A stretch of DNA of 64,000 bases from Astropecten irregularis (GCA_963971285.1 OZ020264.1:13220431-13284430), one strand, 5' to 3'. Shown: positions 34,353 to 45,632, counted from the first letter of the stretch. Numbers and translations are program-made. The notes: a model not told the origin generated them from the sequence alone.

Positions 34353-34974
34353 ATGCTTGAAGTTAAGCTTTGTACACACATAGGTTTCGTATGAAACATT
34401 ATGTATGTACACTTAGATAGTTAGGTACCTGATTGCTGCAAAGTGTATAGCGACCAGAATAAATAATGATATTCCAGTGTTGTAGTAAGATGCCTCGTGT
34501 TTGAATCCTGGCAGTAACTTAATCACAGGCAAACATTCAGAAACAATGGCAACTAATTATCATCTGTAAAATAAACGTAAAAACTCTAGACTTGTAGCTC
34601 AAGTGACAATTACCTTAGATAGTTTTGACAAAAATGGCTTTTTGTAAATAACTGCGAAAGATTGTCTGGTTTTCTGGAAGCTATGTAAAATATTTTGGCT
34701 TATTTTGATCATCGGATTCCGAAGTATAATCAGCTGTAAACGATATGATTAAGAAAATAGAAATATTGGTTCGTAGTATTCAAAGTATATAACAGGTGAT
34801 CTTAGACCAGACACATGTAGTGTAAACATAAAATACATTAATTTTGTTTTTTATTTCAGGTCAATATTTTGGCCGATGAGCAGTTTGCCGCAGATTATTA
34901 CTCGTATGAATTTGTTTTAGATACATGTATCTCTTGTTTAATATTAAAGACTTCATAATCATGACTATCTTCAT

Positions 34975-35260
34975 TAAATGTACAGTACAGGATTCAGTGG
35001 CACCAAACCCAAACATAAATGTTCACAGATTTACGTATAACTTTCAGGGTATAGATATGGTGCTGGTAGAAACATACAGTTTAAATACATCAACCTGAAA
35101 TGGTGCACTTATCCAATCATTTGTGAAACAAAGACTGAAAATAGTTTTGATCTCTGGGTAAGATCAAATCAATTCCTAATGTTTTATTAAAAAAAATTAG
35201 TTGGTTTTAGTATTTCCTCGTGACTCATGAATCAACTCAGATAAATTGACATCTCTGAGA
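34975..35260. mobile_element. MITE variant related to family A
   Basis: TAAATGTACAGTACAGGATT start, AATGTTCACAGATTTACGTA and TAACTTTCAGGGTATAGATA blocks as at 25126 and 36633. Degenerate right end. Confidence 0.5.
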
Positions 35261-36222
35261 ATCTGAATAGGATATAAACACGTCAATTTTATAATAAATC
35301 ATCATGCGGTATCCGCTTTAAATGTCAAACTTCAATTACTTTTATTATTTGATCCCAATTTGAAAAATGTATCTTAAAAGATTAACTTTAAATTAAAGTA
35401 GCAAACGATGAGGGCGCCCTTCTAACAACGCAAAATGAACGTCTGGTTGTCAAACAAATGAGTGCACAATATAATACGTAACTCATCGCAATTGCTGTGT
35501 TTTTTTTTAAATACTTTTGCATAAGTAAGTTATGTGATGTAAGGGCTGCTGAGAGATGCTATTATAATAGAGAAAAGAAATTGTAATTTTATAACTGAAA
35601 TAATATTTTTAGTTTCAGCTTGTTTTTGCAATAACTATTATAAGTTCTACAATTACAGTTCTGAATTAATCCGAATTAGCCTTCCAGCTTTATCTTATTC
35701 TTTTTCTTGAGTGGAAATTCATGCGATTTATTTAATCAGAAGTTTTTATTATAAAAATAAAAAAAAATTGTTTGTGTAAAAATCAGAATAAGTTCTCGGT
35801 TGTAAAAGTATTATGTTCATTTTGTTGTCTTGTTTGGTGTTGTGTTGCTGTGTTTTGAATTTTGTTTTAGTTTTTTCTAGTTAGTTTATATTCGTTGACT
35901 GATTGGACATTATAGGCTTGGCTTTGGTTTGGTTTTTCTTTTTCATCGTTGATTTTTGGGGAGGAGGAGAGGCTAAAGCAGTACTCTAGTGAGGAATGAC
36001 GAAAACGGAAAGATAGAGGGCGCCCTTGATCGTTCCAATGAAATTATTGGAGCTGGAGACGGCTTGTTCTTTAAACAAAATCCACAAGGGAAAACCACGA
36101 GCATTAAACTGGTGTGAACGGGCCACATAACTAGGAAAGAGGGAACGAAATACTTAAAGATTGAACTTGGGGTTCATCATAATCATATCTTTGAACAGAT
36201 TCATCTGGATTGTTGATTGTCA

Positions 36223-36445
36223 GATATTTTTGGAGATTCATTATGTCAAAAAACAGGTGTAAAGATGGAATACTGTACTCACTATTTAGTGACGTTTTAC
36301 TTATAAGCTATCAGTTTCAACAGTGAGCAGTGGTATGAATCGCCAGTCTGATGAAACTGATTATATCAGTGAAATGTCACTAAATAGTGCGTACAATATT
36401 CCATCTTTACACTGGATTTGACATAATGAATCTCCAAAAATATCC
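36223..36445. mobile_element. Inverted-repeat element in segmental duplication copy 2
   Basis: Ends GATATTTTTGGAGATTCATTA and TAATGAATCTCCAAAAATATC; twin of 24713-24934. Confidence 0.75.
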
Positions 36446-36632
36446 ATCATAATTATAATTTGAACTGAAATAGATACAAGCCGCACAGTTGAATCCCACG
36501 CGATTAGCTGAATAGTACAGATTGTACAGGACTAGGATGGTCATGGTACGGTAGTCCATCTGTAAAAGGCTCTAATCTCGATTCACTTAATATCATTACT
36601 CAAACCTCAAGCTAAATCACTCACATACAAAC

Positions 36633-36930
36633 TTAAAGGTAGGGCCTACAGCACAGGATTGGTAACAAACCCAAACAGAAATGTTCACAGATTTATACCT
36701 ATAACTTTCAGGGTGTGGAGATGGTGCTGGTAAAAACACTGTTAAAATTATCTGCCTGAAATGCTGTATGTATTCAGAAGTTAGTAAAACAAAGACCGAA
36801 AACAGTTTTGATCTCGGGGTAAGATCAAAATTATTCTTTATGTTTTATAAGAACAATTGGGTCGGTTTTTCGCTATTTTCTTGTGACTCAGATGTCCGAC
36901 TGAGCTCAAATTTCCGCAGCTTTATTATTT
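36633..36930. mobile_element. MITE, TTAAAGGTAGGG variant
   Basis: Twin of 25126-25430 inside the segmental duplication. Confidence 0.6.
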
Positions 36931-37074
36931 CATGTACATGCTGGAGCAGACAAAGTTTACGTGCAGTTCTGTGACCTTCACCAATAAGGTACATGTATTA
37001 TACCTTTAACCCAATGTGCAGCCCAAAAGTAGAGTTATTGTTGATGCTCATCCATGCGTGTACAGCTCACAATG

Positions 37075-37405
37075 CACAAACAATATCACATTATGTGATC
37101 AAGTACAAGTCTGGTCCACACAAATGGTACAAGTCACGTAATAGACACTACTGTACTAACACTAGCACTGTGTGCCCCTGAGAAGGTGCTCCATTATTTA
37201 CCACCAGACGTTATGTATATTGTATAGAGTAATGTCACATCGTGTGATGAAGTACAAGTCCATCTGCTCCATACAAATGGTACAAGTCATGTACATAGAT
37301 TACACATTACACTGCTGTACAAACACTCTATCTGCAGTCACAATTCAATCTCCCCTATGATCTTCATCAACTAATTGCAGTCTTGTTGTAGATTAAGGAA
37401 GCACG
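37075..37405 (+). promoter_or_regulatory. Conserved 5' flank of Ig gene D with repeated TGTGATCAAGTACAAG blocks
   Basis: Two copies of a TGTGATSAAGTACAAGTC block followed by AAATGGTACAAGTCA occur at about 37094-37135 and 37237-37290. Gene A has a similar doublet at 25478-25640 and gene B a single copy. The TCATGTGA core in genes A and B resembles an M-box/E-box; this is only a resemblance. Confidence 0.4.
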
Positions 37406-38545
37406 ATGGATACAAGAACATACATGCATCTATTGGTGGTGTGTGTGTGGTGTTTCTTGAATGCAGGTGGACTTTTGATGGTTGTCAGTGCACAACCAGC
37501 AGTGAATGTATGGATCGTAACACCGGAGGCTGATCGTAAGGAGGGTGCGCAGGTTGAGATGAGGTGTGTCGCTACAAACCTGGAGTCAGATCACATCGTG
37601 GAGTGGGCGATCGAGCACCCAGAGATGCCCGAAAAACAGAAGACTCTGAGATGGAATGTGAGTACTGTAACAACCAATCAACGATTTGAGTATGAGACTA
37701 CACATTCAGGTACTGGGCAAACTACTCAAGTCTTTACCATCACTGATTTACAGAAGGACGACACTGATGAATTCACATGTAATGTCCAGGAACGCATATC
37801 TACTGGAGGAAACATCATTGTAGCCAATTCTAGTGTAATGCTATCAGTGTTGTACTTCCCCAATGAGTCCTTCCCTATTTGCTCCCCTGATGGATCCATT
37901 ACAGTAGACAATGGAACAGAATTGACATTGCAATGTTCATCTGAGGCTGGTAACTCGGCAGTCAAGTTGGAAGTATTCACCAGTTCGACCAGCAACAAGT
38001 GTCTCCCATGGACAGTATCAAACACCAATGATCGATTGTCAAGCTCCTTGAATCTGACGGTGGATGTTACTCACGAAGGAACCGCATTCCAATGCATCAT
38101 CTCATCATCTCTTTTTCCTGGCATGCGACGTTCTTGCAGCATCAGAATCGCCATAAATAACCATGTTGAGGCACCATCAACTGAGCCATCCACGATCCAT
38201 CATCTCCCTACAATCCAGCCAACTACTTGTAACATTGTGCCTTTGATAGCAGCCCTTGTGGTGTCCCTCATCTTACTCATCGCGTCTTCCATCATCAACA
38301 TATTCCTCATTTCCCACAATTTCAAACTCAGACGTCAGATTAAAAGTCCCCAAACAGAGCAAGGACCCGCGCCAGTTACTTCTGAGGCTTACACTGAGCT
38401 CCAACCCAGGGATGATAGAACCAGTGGGTATTTGGAGCCATCGAAGAGGGAGACATCTACTGACCACGTGGTCTTCTCACAAGCTGTGCAGGATGAAGGT
38501 CAGGGGGATGAATATGAGCGAGTTGGAGACATGAAAAATGCATAA
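37406..38545 (+). CDS. Ig gene D: two-Ig-domain receptor with short tail
   Basis: Single exon, 379 residues. Signal peptide 1-30; V-type domain of group 2 (RCVATNLESDHIVEW, DTDEFTCN) with an EMPEKQ insertion shared only with gene F; second Ig domain of group b (FQCIISS, RSCSI). Membrane span about 276-305 followed by FKLRRQ, a relative of class alpha. Tail tyrosines are EAYTEL, SGYLEP and DEYERV; none fits the strict ITIM or ITSM. The upstream 1.8 kb is duplicated from gene A, yet the V domain is nearest to gene F and the second Ig domain belongs to another group, so the gene is mosaic. Probable cell-surface receptor; ligand unknown. Confidence 0.88.
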   Translation: MDTRTYMHLLVVCVWCFLNAGGLLMVVSAQPAVNVWIVTPEADRKEGAQVEMRCVATNLESDHIVEWAIEHPEMPEKQKTLRWNVSTVTTNQRFEYETTHSGTGQTTQVFTITDLQKDDTDEFTCNVQERISTGGNIIVANSSVMLSVLYFPNESFPICSPDGSITVDNGTELTLQCSSEAGNSAVKLEVFTSSTSNKCLPWTVSNTNDRLSSSLNLTVDVTHEGTAFQCIISSSLFPGMRRSCSIRIAINNHVEAPSTEPSTIHHLPTIQPTTCNIVPLIAALVVSLILLIASSIINIFLISHNFKLRRQIKSPQTEQGPAPVTSEAYTELQPRDDRTSGYLEPSKRETSTDHVVFSQAVQDEGQGDEYERVGDMKNA

Positions 38546-39354
38546 AGGGGAGTCAGGGAGCCAGACAACAGACAGGAAGAGAATCAATAAGTCAAAGGTT
38601 AAACAATTAGTCACCGGATGGAAGATGATCAGAGTACTGAGACCGAAACGTTGACTTAAGTCCATTTCCATGCCATACAGACTGACAAACAATCCTGTTC
38701 CGCAACGGCAAACTTTCTTAAACTTCTTATATTCACAATGTGTACATAATTCTTCTCATCGTGTCAACCAACAAGTAACGGCAAAACATTAACCCATATG
38801 ACGTATAGCAATCAGTATATGAAACTTAGTAGACCGCGAGATGTTGTATAATATAATAAGATTATAATCATCATTTCAATTCAAAGCGGCGTGTAAAGTG
38901 GTGGAAATTGTTAATAGCCATCGTATAAGTTGTGTTATATGGAACTATCAAAGGCAACCACCTCTTCAAAATAAATGTCTAACGTCTTTAGAAATGTGGA
39001 TGAAGTTTCCTTATCATCTACAATGAGAAGTGCATGGTGTGTGTGGTCTGACCTTCTATCAAGTATCATAGTTATTACTAGCAGGAATGTACCCACCTAT
39101 TGGAACGAGGGAAGATGATTGGTTATCAGGTTTCCTATTATTGTATAATTAAGCAGGATTATGTAAAACCTCGTGTTTTTTGCAAAATAAAACTTCATCT
39201 TTTGAACTATTATATCTTATATTCTTATTCTTATATTCACAATTATATTCACAATATCTGCATCGATCAATGAAGTATCCTTAATAATGAATACACGTTC
39301 ATTTTATAGGGAATCCTGTAAATTGAAAGACGATATATTCTGAAGTGAGTCTAT

Positions 39355-39590
39355 GGGCGTTTACGAAACGGAGGCTAAGGCTCCGTCTAAGGCTCCGGAT
39401 CCATTTCGTGAATCCATTCTGAAATAACGGGTATCGAAATAGAGGCTTTTGGCTGCCACACGGAAGTAGATTGAGAAGGAAAACAGAGCGTTAGCTTCAA
39501 TGGAAAAACCACAATGTATAATTATTTTCAGCATAATTATGGATGTCAGGGCTGGAGCCTGAGCCTAAGCCTCCGTTTCGTAAACGCCCT
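39355..39590. mobile_element. MITE family C, complete
   Basis: Ends GGGCGTTTACGAAACGGAGG and CCTCCGTTTCGTAAACGCCC are perfect inverted repeats. About 236 bp, noncoding. Confidence 0.85.
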
Positions 39591-40133
39591 ATATTCAATT
39601 GATACTAACGTGTTTTTCATGTGAGCAAATATCTAATTGACTACTTTCAATCAGCTTGTAACATTTGCATTGTAATCAATATTGTTTGCCTTTCAATGAC
39701 TCAACATTGTGACTGAGTTATATTTGTTGTAGTAATATTTTGACTGCGCAGATGTTAGCCCAAAGCTTGGCAATACAAACCAATAAAGTTGAATTCAGCA
39801 AAATCAGCAATCAAGTGGAATACTTAGGATATAGGTGTATAGAAATCGTGTAATATTGCAGTGAAATATGTGTGAACAGAGATTGCTGTTGTGGTGTAAC
39901 ATGCTTTATTGCATGATGACTTGTGTGACCTTAATAATAATACACAGAACTCTTTCCATTGTAACAGTCATTTGTGAGCCAGGATTTTTCATGAAAAGTA
40001 TTTAGGCCTACTGATGCATGACAAGCTCCAAATATATCATATTTAACTCGACAAAGGTAAACTTTTCTGACTTAAAGGTTCCGACTTCTAGAATATTCCA
40101 ACGTGGATTTTGACGTACAGTTTAGATGACAGT

Positions 40134-40261
40134 TTAAAGGTAATATCACATTTTGGTTTTTGTCAAAGAAATGCAGATCAATGGGCAACAATATCAAGGA
40201 AGATACAGAAACAGTCGTCTGTGAAATTCCCAGTCCCATACGGTGCCCACTTTTTGCAAAA

Positions 40262-40327
<66 letters not shown>

Positions 40328-40570
40328 AACAGTGAAAACTCCCTCGGCATTTTAAAATCTGTTCGCATGATTTTTTCTCTTCCAAAGCTCAAAATTATTT
40401 TTGGGTCAACTAGTTTTACCGTCTTTTCTTGATAAATACAGCATCAAGGCGGAAAAACGTTTACCGGTATATGTTTCTACCATCACCAACTTATACCCTG
40501 TAAGTTATTATAGGTAATTATGTGAAGATTTCTGTTTCTGATTCCTACCAAAGTATGATAGTACCTTTAA
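40134..40570. mobile_element. MITE family A copy carrying a CAA microsatellite
   Basis: Starts TTAAAGGTAATATCACATTT and ends AAGTATGATAGTACCTTTAA. Internal sequence as in other copies except for a trinucleotide expansion. Confidence 0.75.
40261..40328. repeat. (CAA)n microsatellite
   Basis: About 22 perfect CAA/AAC triplets inside a MITE. Gives spurious poly-Gln, poly-Asn and poly-Val frames. Confidence 0.95.
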
Positions 40571-41101
40571 TAATTAAACTGAAAATGAAACGAAAGAGCC
40601 CAAACAAACTGCAGGGTCGACGGGTACAATATGTGCGTGTTACCGGCACGAACACCCATTGAAGTCGGTTTTTACTTCCTGCTATGTGAACACCATGGGT
40701 TTGTTATTTTAAGATTCACGGAGTGCTGCCATTTACATGTTATTAGTTCACACGGAAAGAGAAGCGATAATCCGTTTTCAACTCTTAATGACTGATATGG
40801 TAAATGTCTTATTGTTGGACTTAGTTGATGAACAATGTCTCACACTCGTGCATTATAATCACTGCTAAATGAGAGAAACAGGTGGCGTCATACAAGCTAC
40901 ATGTTCTAGGGAATTTCCCTATTTCTCCCTTACCGTTCGAGGTGCAAGGTGAGGGCTTGGGTTATACCATAGAGCTAGCTCTATGGTTATACTTTCAACT
41001 CTTTGTACTTTTACTCAATGCACACAGCATACATTGCTCAGTGTACGTGGTATTGGGATTGTAACACGATCGAACGGTGAAGGAGCTCTGACTGTAAAAC
41101 A

Positions 41102-42559
41102 ATGGATTCAAGGATCCTACTCGTCTGGTTGTACGTGGTGTCTTATGTATCTGGACTCCTGGTGGTTGTCAGTGCACAACCAGCAGTGAATGCATGGATC
41201 CAAACTTCGGAGGCTGATCGTAAGGAGGGCTCGCAGGTTGAGATATGGTGCGTCGCTACAAACCTGGAGTCAAATCACACCGTGGAGTGGAGGACCGAGG
41301 ACACCACTCTCAGATGGGGTGTGAGTACTGTAGCAACCGAAAAACGATTTGAGTTCGAGACTACAGGTGCAGGTACTTGGCAAACTACTCAAGTCTTTAC
41401 CATCACTGATTTGCAGAGGGACGACACTGATGAATATATATGCAATGTCAATGATCCTATAGGTAGCGGAGGACACTACGTTGTAGCCACATCCAGTGTA
41501 ATGCTATCAGTGTTGTACTTCCCCAGTGAGTCCTTCCCTATTAATTGCTCCCCTGATGGACCCATTACAGTAGACAGTGGAACAGAGTTGACCTTGCAAT
41601 GTGTATCTGAGGCTGGTAACCCGCCAGTCACCATGGTGATATATCAAACACCATCCACCTCCAATATGTACACGTGGAATGCATCAATCTTTGGTGGCGG
41701 TGCAGTATGGCGGTCATTGACCCTGACAGTGGGTTCTACTGATGACAATACTGCTTTCCATTGCGTTATTACATCAGCATCTTTTCCTGGGAGGTCTGCT
41801 TCATGTACCATGGGACCAATCAGGGTAAGAAATGTGCCAGAGCCGACGACAGAACTTACTACATCAAAGACAGAAACCACAACATCTCAACCAGCAACTG
41901 AACGTTCAACGAAACCTGCACCGTCACCGTCAGATGTCTCAGTAACTACATCAGTAACTGAAGAGTCAACAGAAGAGTCAACAGAAGAGTCAACAGAAGA
42001 GTCAACAGAAGAGTCAACAGAAGAGTCAACAGAAGAGTCAACAGAATACCCACTCTCCCCGTCTAACATCGCCTTGATAGCAGGTGCATCTGGCGGTGGA
42101 GCAGTTGCACTTGTTCTCATCCTGATTCTCATCTTGATTTGCCGAAGATGCGGAGTCTGCAGCACTAAGAAATCACCTCCCAAACTCACCGCTCAACTGG
42201 GCCAGTCTAACCTCCACACTGACTCCAAGTGTGGATCAGCAGCTCCTGTGAATCAGACACCAGACGATGGAACATACACAGAGCCGCTAGACGTGAATGT
42301 AACGGTCCCTCCAGGTGTATTCCGTTACACTGACAATGCGTCAGCCATAGCCGCAGCCGCAGACTATACACCGATATACGCACAACCACACAAGGAAAGA
42401 AAGCGCCAGAGTGGCACGGACAGACCGACTGACCATGAATCGTATCAGGATGCTCCGGAGCAGACTTACATGCACACCAATCCTATTTATGATTCTGGTA
42501 CACAGTATGACATGGCTGGTCCATTTGACGTTAGTTCACATCCAACAGACGAGAAATGA
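41102..42559 (+). CDS. Ig gene E: two-Ig-domain receptor, class beta membrane span
   Basis: Single exon, 485 residues. Signal peptide ends VVSAQ; V-type domain group 2 (VEIWCVATNL, DTDEYICN) and second Ig domain group a (TMVIYQ, SASCTMGPIRV), close to gene B. The stalk is Thr/Ser-rich and contains about seven TEES repeats from a 12-bp unit. The membrane span at about 322-348 (IALIAGASGGG then LILILILICRR) belongs to class beta, shared with genes I and J, not B. Tail tyrosines: GTYTEP, FRYTDN, DYTPIYAQP, ESYQDA, QTYMHT, PIYDSG and TQYDMA, mostly YxxP-like sites that could bind SH2 adaptors; no strict ITIM. An ectodomain like gene B with a tail like gene I marks it as a mosaic. Confidence 0.88.
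   Translation: MDSRILLVWLYVVSYVSGLLVVVSAQPAVNAWIQTSEADRKEGSQVEIWCVATNLESNHTVEWRTEDTTLRWGVSTVATEKRFEFETTGAGTWQTTQVFTITDLQRDDTDEYICNVNDPIGSGGHYVVATSSVMLSVLYFPSESFPINCSPDGPITVDSGTELTLQCVSEAGNPPVTMVIYQTPSTSNMYTWNASIFGGGAVWRSLTLTVGSTDDNTAFHCVITSASFPGRSASCTMGPIRVRNVPEPTTELTTSKTETTTSQPATERSTKPAPSPSDVSVTTSVTEESTEESTEESTEESTEESTEESTEESTEYPLSPSNIALIAGASGGGAVALVLILILILICRRCGVCSTKKSPPKLTAQLGQSNLHTDSKCGSAAPVNQTPDDGTYTEPLDVNVTVPPGVFRYTDNASAIAAAADYTPIYAQPHKERKRQSGTDRPTDHESYQDAPEQTYMHTNPIYDSGTQYDMAGPFDVSSHPTDEK
41948..42048 (+). repeat. 12-bp coding repeat in the stalk of gene E
   Basis: Units of GAAGAGTCAACA, about eight copies, encode TEES. Nearly perfect, so likely young and length-variable. Confidence 0.9.
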
Positions 42560-43958
42560 CTCCACACATTATGTGATTTTACTTTTAAAGGTACAGTACG
42601 GGATTTGTAACATACGCAAACGCAAATGTGCTAAGCAAATTGCTTTGCTTAGCAGCTCCATGAAATTGGTCCCAGTTGTAATATCGAGGGAGGTGGAGAC
42701 CAACTTTAAGTTCAGAACTGACTATATTTGTAAATGAAACGTTTGAATTTGTTGCCTTGGATATCACGGGGTATCGGCAGGATACTTTGCAACTGAAGGG
42801 GGGGGGGGGGGGGGGGTACAAGAAATTCTAGTCATTCTTGAAGGTACGTAGACACGAATGGGGATCAAGAAACATTCAGTCTTTACATTTGATGATTCAG
42901 TCGATGCCTGATCAATAGCAGTCACATAACAGTGGCGGATCTACGGTGGGGGTGGGGGGGGTTAGGGGGTTTTAAACCCCCCCCCTCCATCCCAATTATT
43001 TGTTTTTGTTTTTTTACAAAAAAAATAATAAAAATAATCAAATGTCAAATTGAAAAAGCTCCCAAGCTCCCTACCAAAGCGAGGGGGGGGGGGGGGGGGG
43101 GGGGTTGACCACACACCTTCCCCCACCCAGCCCTCGCAGTGCCTGGCTACAAAACGTCACTCCGGGTATTAACCCCCCCCCCCCTTACCAAAAAGCTAGA
43201 TCCGCCACTGTATAATGTATATCAGATTTGCCTAATTACCATCTCAGTTCTCCTTAGTCCTATACCGACTGATGATGCAGCAGTGTAAGAATAATACACT
43301 ATGGCACCAATGACTCCACTGGAGATAAGACTACGACATTAACAGATAACGTCATACTAAAGTGCCATCTCGGGGAAATTCCCCCAAGTTCCACCAATAT
43401 CGTCTGAGGTATTATTGTCGACTATGTCACACCTTCATTGTATCTCCTATTCATCCAACTTCAACCGTATTACAATTTGTGCAGTAAACAGACAAACACT
43501 GCGCACAACATTGCATTAGGATTGTACACGACGACTGATTCATGTATGAAGTTCTTGGAAATCATTACTGGAAGTCCCTTATTCTATGATTATAATGAAG
43601 AGTGATTACAAGTATTATACGTTCTGGCAATTGATCGGCAATATTTCTATTTGATTTGATTTGATTTTCAATAGCGCATGACTGTGAGTAATGCTTGGCC
43701 GAGGTTACTGGTACACAACTTTGTATGGAATTGAATTGGTTCAACTGCAACCCGTCTGACGCATTATGTATAAGTATTATTACGAACCACTCATGCATGA
43801 CGAGTAATATGAGGAAGTAGAGTGGATTTAATATAACACCTGAGTATAGAGAGTCAACACATTGTACCTCCCACAAACTGCTACAGGTGTATCATATGTA
43901 TGTGCATTATTTGAGTCATTACAAGTTGGACAGGTAGAGGAGAGCAGACTGTAAAACA
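42560..43958. other. Intergenic region between Ig genes E and F
   Basis: Contains a fragment of MITE family B near 42625-42675, G-homopolymers at 42798-42816 and 43083-43104, and an inverted-repeat element. The last 700 bp show nothing recognisable apart from AGACTGTAAAACAATGG, shared with gene E, at the start codon. Confidence 0.55.
42930..43210. mobile_element. MITE with CAGTGGCGGATCTA termini
   Basis: Perfect terminal inverted repeats CAGTGGCGGATCTA and TAGATCCGCCACTG enclose about 250 bp of G-rich then C-rich low-complexity sequence. Noncoding. Confidence 0.8.
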
Positions 43959-45632
43959 ATGGATTCAAGGATCCCACTCGTCTGGCTGTACGTGGTGTGT
44001 TATGTAGCTGGAATCCTGATGGTTGTCAGTGCACAACCAGAAGTGAATGCATGGATCGTAACACCGGAGGCTGATCGTAAGGAGGGTGGGCAGGTTGAGA
44101 TGAGGTGTGTCGCTACAAACCTGGAGTCAGATCACATCGTGGAGTGGGCGATCGAGCACCCAGAGATGCCCGAAAAACAGACGACTCTTAGGTGGAATGA
44201 GAGTACTATAACAACCAATCAACGATTTGAGTTCGAGACTACAGGTGCAGGTACTGGGCAAACTACTCAAGTCTTTACCATCACTGATTTGCAAAGGGAC
44301 GACACTGATGAATATTATTGCAATGTCCATGAACGCATATCTACTGGAGGAAGCCGCATTGTAGCCAATTCTAGTGTAATGCTATCAGTGTTGTACTTTC
44401 CCAGTGAGTCCTTCCCTATTTGCTCCCCTGATGGATCCATTGCAGTAGACAATGGAACAGAGTTGACCTTGCAATGTTCATCTGAGGCTGGTAATCCGAC
44501 AGTCATGATGGATGTTCGTGAAAACATATCAAGATGCAAAACGTACAATTGGACAATGTCAAAAGTAAATGATATGATAATAACGTCATTGGCAGTAGAT
44601 ATGCTTGATGATTATGTAACATTTGAGTGCGTCATATCTTCCATGTATTATCCTGGTATGAATCGTTCGTGTATCATCGGACCGATCAGTGTGAATGGAG
44701 TGACTGAATCAGTCATGGAGTGCACACCGGAACCACCAACAGCGACATCACCTATGTCTAATAATTCCGAATCGATAGCAGGTGCATCAGCCGGTGGAGC
44801 TGCTGCAGTTGTTCTCATCCCAGTTCTCGTGTTGATGTTCATCTTGATTTACCGAAGACGCAGAGGCCGTAACACCAAGGAGTCATGTTCCAAACCCACC
44901 TCCCAGCTGGACCCATCCCAGCCTCTTGACCCCATTGGACTGGAAGGTCAGGACGACTCTGTCATTCCAGACTCTAGTGCCTACGTGAAAATGAATCTCG
45001 AACCTGACTCCAGGAAGGAATTACCAAGGATGACGGTAGACCCATCTCCTCCCGTATATGCCAAACCAAAGGTTGCAGGTAAACCCAACAACAGCAAGGA
45101 AGAAGCCCTGATACCATACAGGTCAGTTCATGATACCACAGAGCAGAGCTACATCAATCCTGTATTCAGTTCAGACGTTGCATATGACACTCCTCGTTCA
45201 CATGAAACAAACACAACTCCATCCCAAGCCCTCAAACCAGTGGCAATGATTTCACCGACTAAGATCCCCAAGAAACCACCGCCTTACAAACCCAAAGCAA
45301 ATCGTGCCAGCGATCCCCTTACCAACAATCCTAACCAGCTTGGTATGTCCTCATCACGGCCTACATCTACCCCGTCATCGCTACCAACACACCCCGAGGA
45401 TATCACCGTAACCTCGGCCCAGGATGACGGCAATACACAGAGCAGTCAGGCTACTTTACCCATCTATGCTCAAGTCACTAAGCCCAATAATCAAACCAAC
45501 ATGGAAACATCTGGTGATGGTATTGTATATGCTGATCTAGACCTACATTCACTATCATCTGATGATGATAATGTACACGCACATACTGACCCAACGGTGT
45601 ATGCAAGTGTCGGGGGAAATAATTTCGAGTGA
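43959..45632 (+). CDS. Ig gene F: two-Ig-domain receptor with ITIM + ITSM and proline-rich tail
   Basis: Single exon, 557 residues, the longest complete tail. Signal peptide like gene E; V-type domain group 2 with EMPEKQ insertion; second Ig domain group b but diverged (VMMDVRENISRC). Membrane span about 272-300 (SIAGASAGGAAAVV, YRRRRG), a class beta relative. Tail motifs in order: SAYVKM (YxxM, PI3-kinase type), PVYAKP, IPYRSV, QSYINP, VAYDTP, a proline-rich KKPPPYKPK, IYAQV, then IVYADL (canonical ITIM) and, 29 residues on, TVYASV (ITSM). The ITIM-ITSM pair near the C-terminus resembles inhibitory receptors of the PD-1/SLAM/Siglec type by convergence or ancestry. Likely an inhibitory cell-surface receptor; inferred from motifs only. 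Confidence 0.9.
   Translation: MDSRIPLVWLYVVCYVAGILMVVSAQPEVNAWIVTPEADRKEGGQVEMRCVATNLESDHIVEWAIEHPEMPEKQTTLRWNESTITTNQRFEFETTGAGTGQTTQVFTITDLQRDDTDEYYCNVHERISTGGSRIVANSSVMLSVLYFPSESFPICSPDGSIAVDNGTELTLQCSSEAGNPTVMMDVRENISRCKTYNWTMSKVNDMIITSLAVDMLDDYVTFECVISSMYYPGMNRSCIIGPISVNGVTESVMECTPEPPTATSPMSNNSESIAGASAGGAAAVVLIPVLVLMFILIYRRRRGRNTKESCSKPTSQLDPSQPLDPIGLEGQDDSVIPDSSAYVKMNLEPDSRKELPRMTVDPSPPVYAKPKVAGKPNNSKEEALIPYRSVHDTTEQSYINPVFSSDVAYDTPRSHETNTTPSQALKPVAMISPTKIPKKPPPYKPKANRASDPLTNNPNQLGMSSSRPTSTPSSLPTHPEDITVTSAQDDGNTQSSQATLPIYAQVTKPNNQTNMETSGDGIVYADLDLHSLSSDDDNVHAHTDPTVYASVGGNNFE

Larger units (their letters stand above)
33481..37405. other. Intergenic region between Ig genes C and D
   Basis: Holds a tail fossil, a SINE, MITE copies and the second copy of the 1.8-kb segmental duplication, listed separately. 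The interval 34360-34970 shows nothing recognisable. Confidence 0.55.
35460..37405. repeat. Segmental duplication, copy 2 (pair with 23930-25744)
   Basis: Same landmarks in the same order as copy 1, ending at the start codon of gene D. Differences are scattered substitutions and small indels. Confidence 0.85.
38546..41101. other. Intergenic region between Ig genes D and E
   Basis: Contains a family C MITE, a family A MITE with a CAA expansion, and otherwise AT-rich sequence with no recognisable exon. Confidence 0.55.

Noticed and set aside
40160..40432. Poly-Gln, poly-Asn and poly-Val frames
   Set aside because: Produced by the CAA microsatellite inside a MITE.
42411..42737. Alternative frame over the end of gene E
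   Set aside because: Overlaps the strong gene E frame and has no features.
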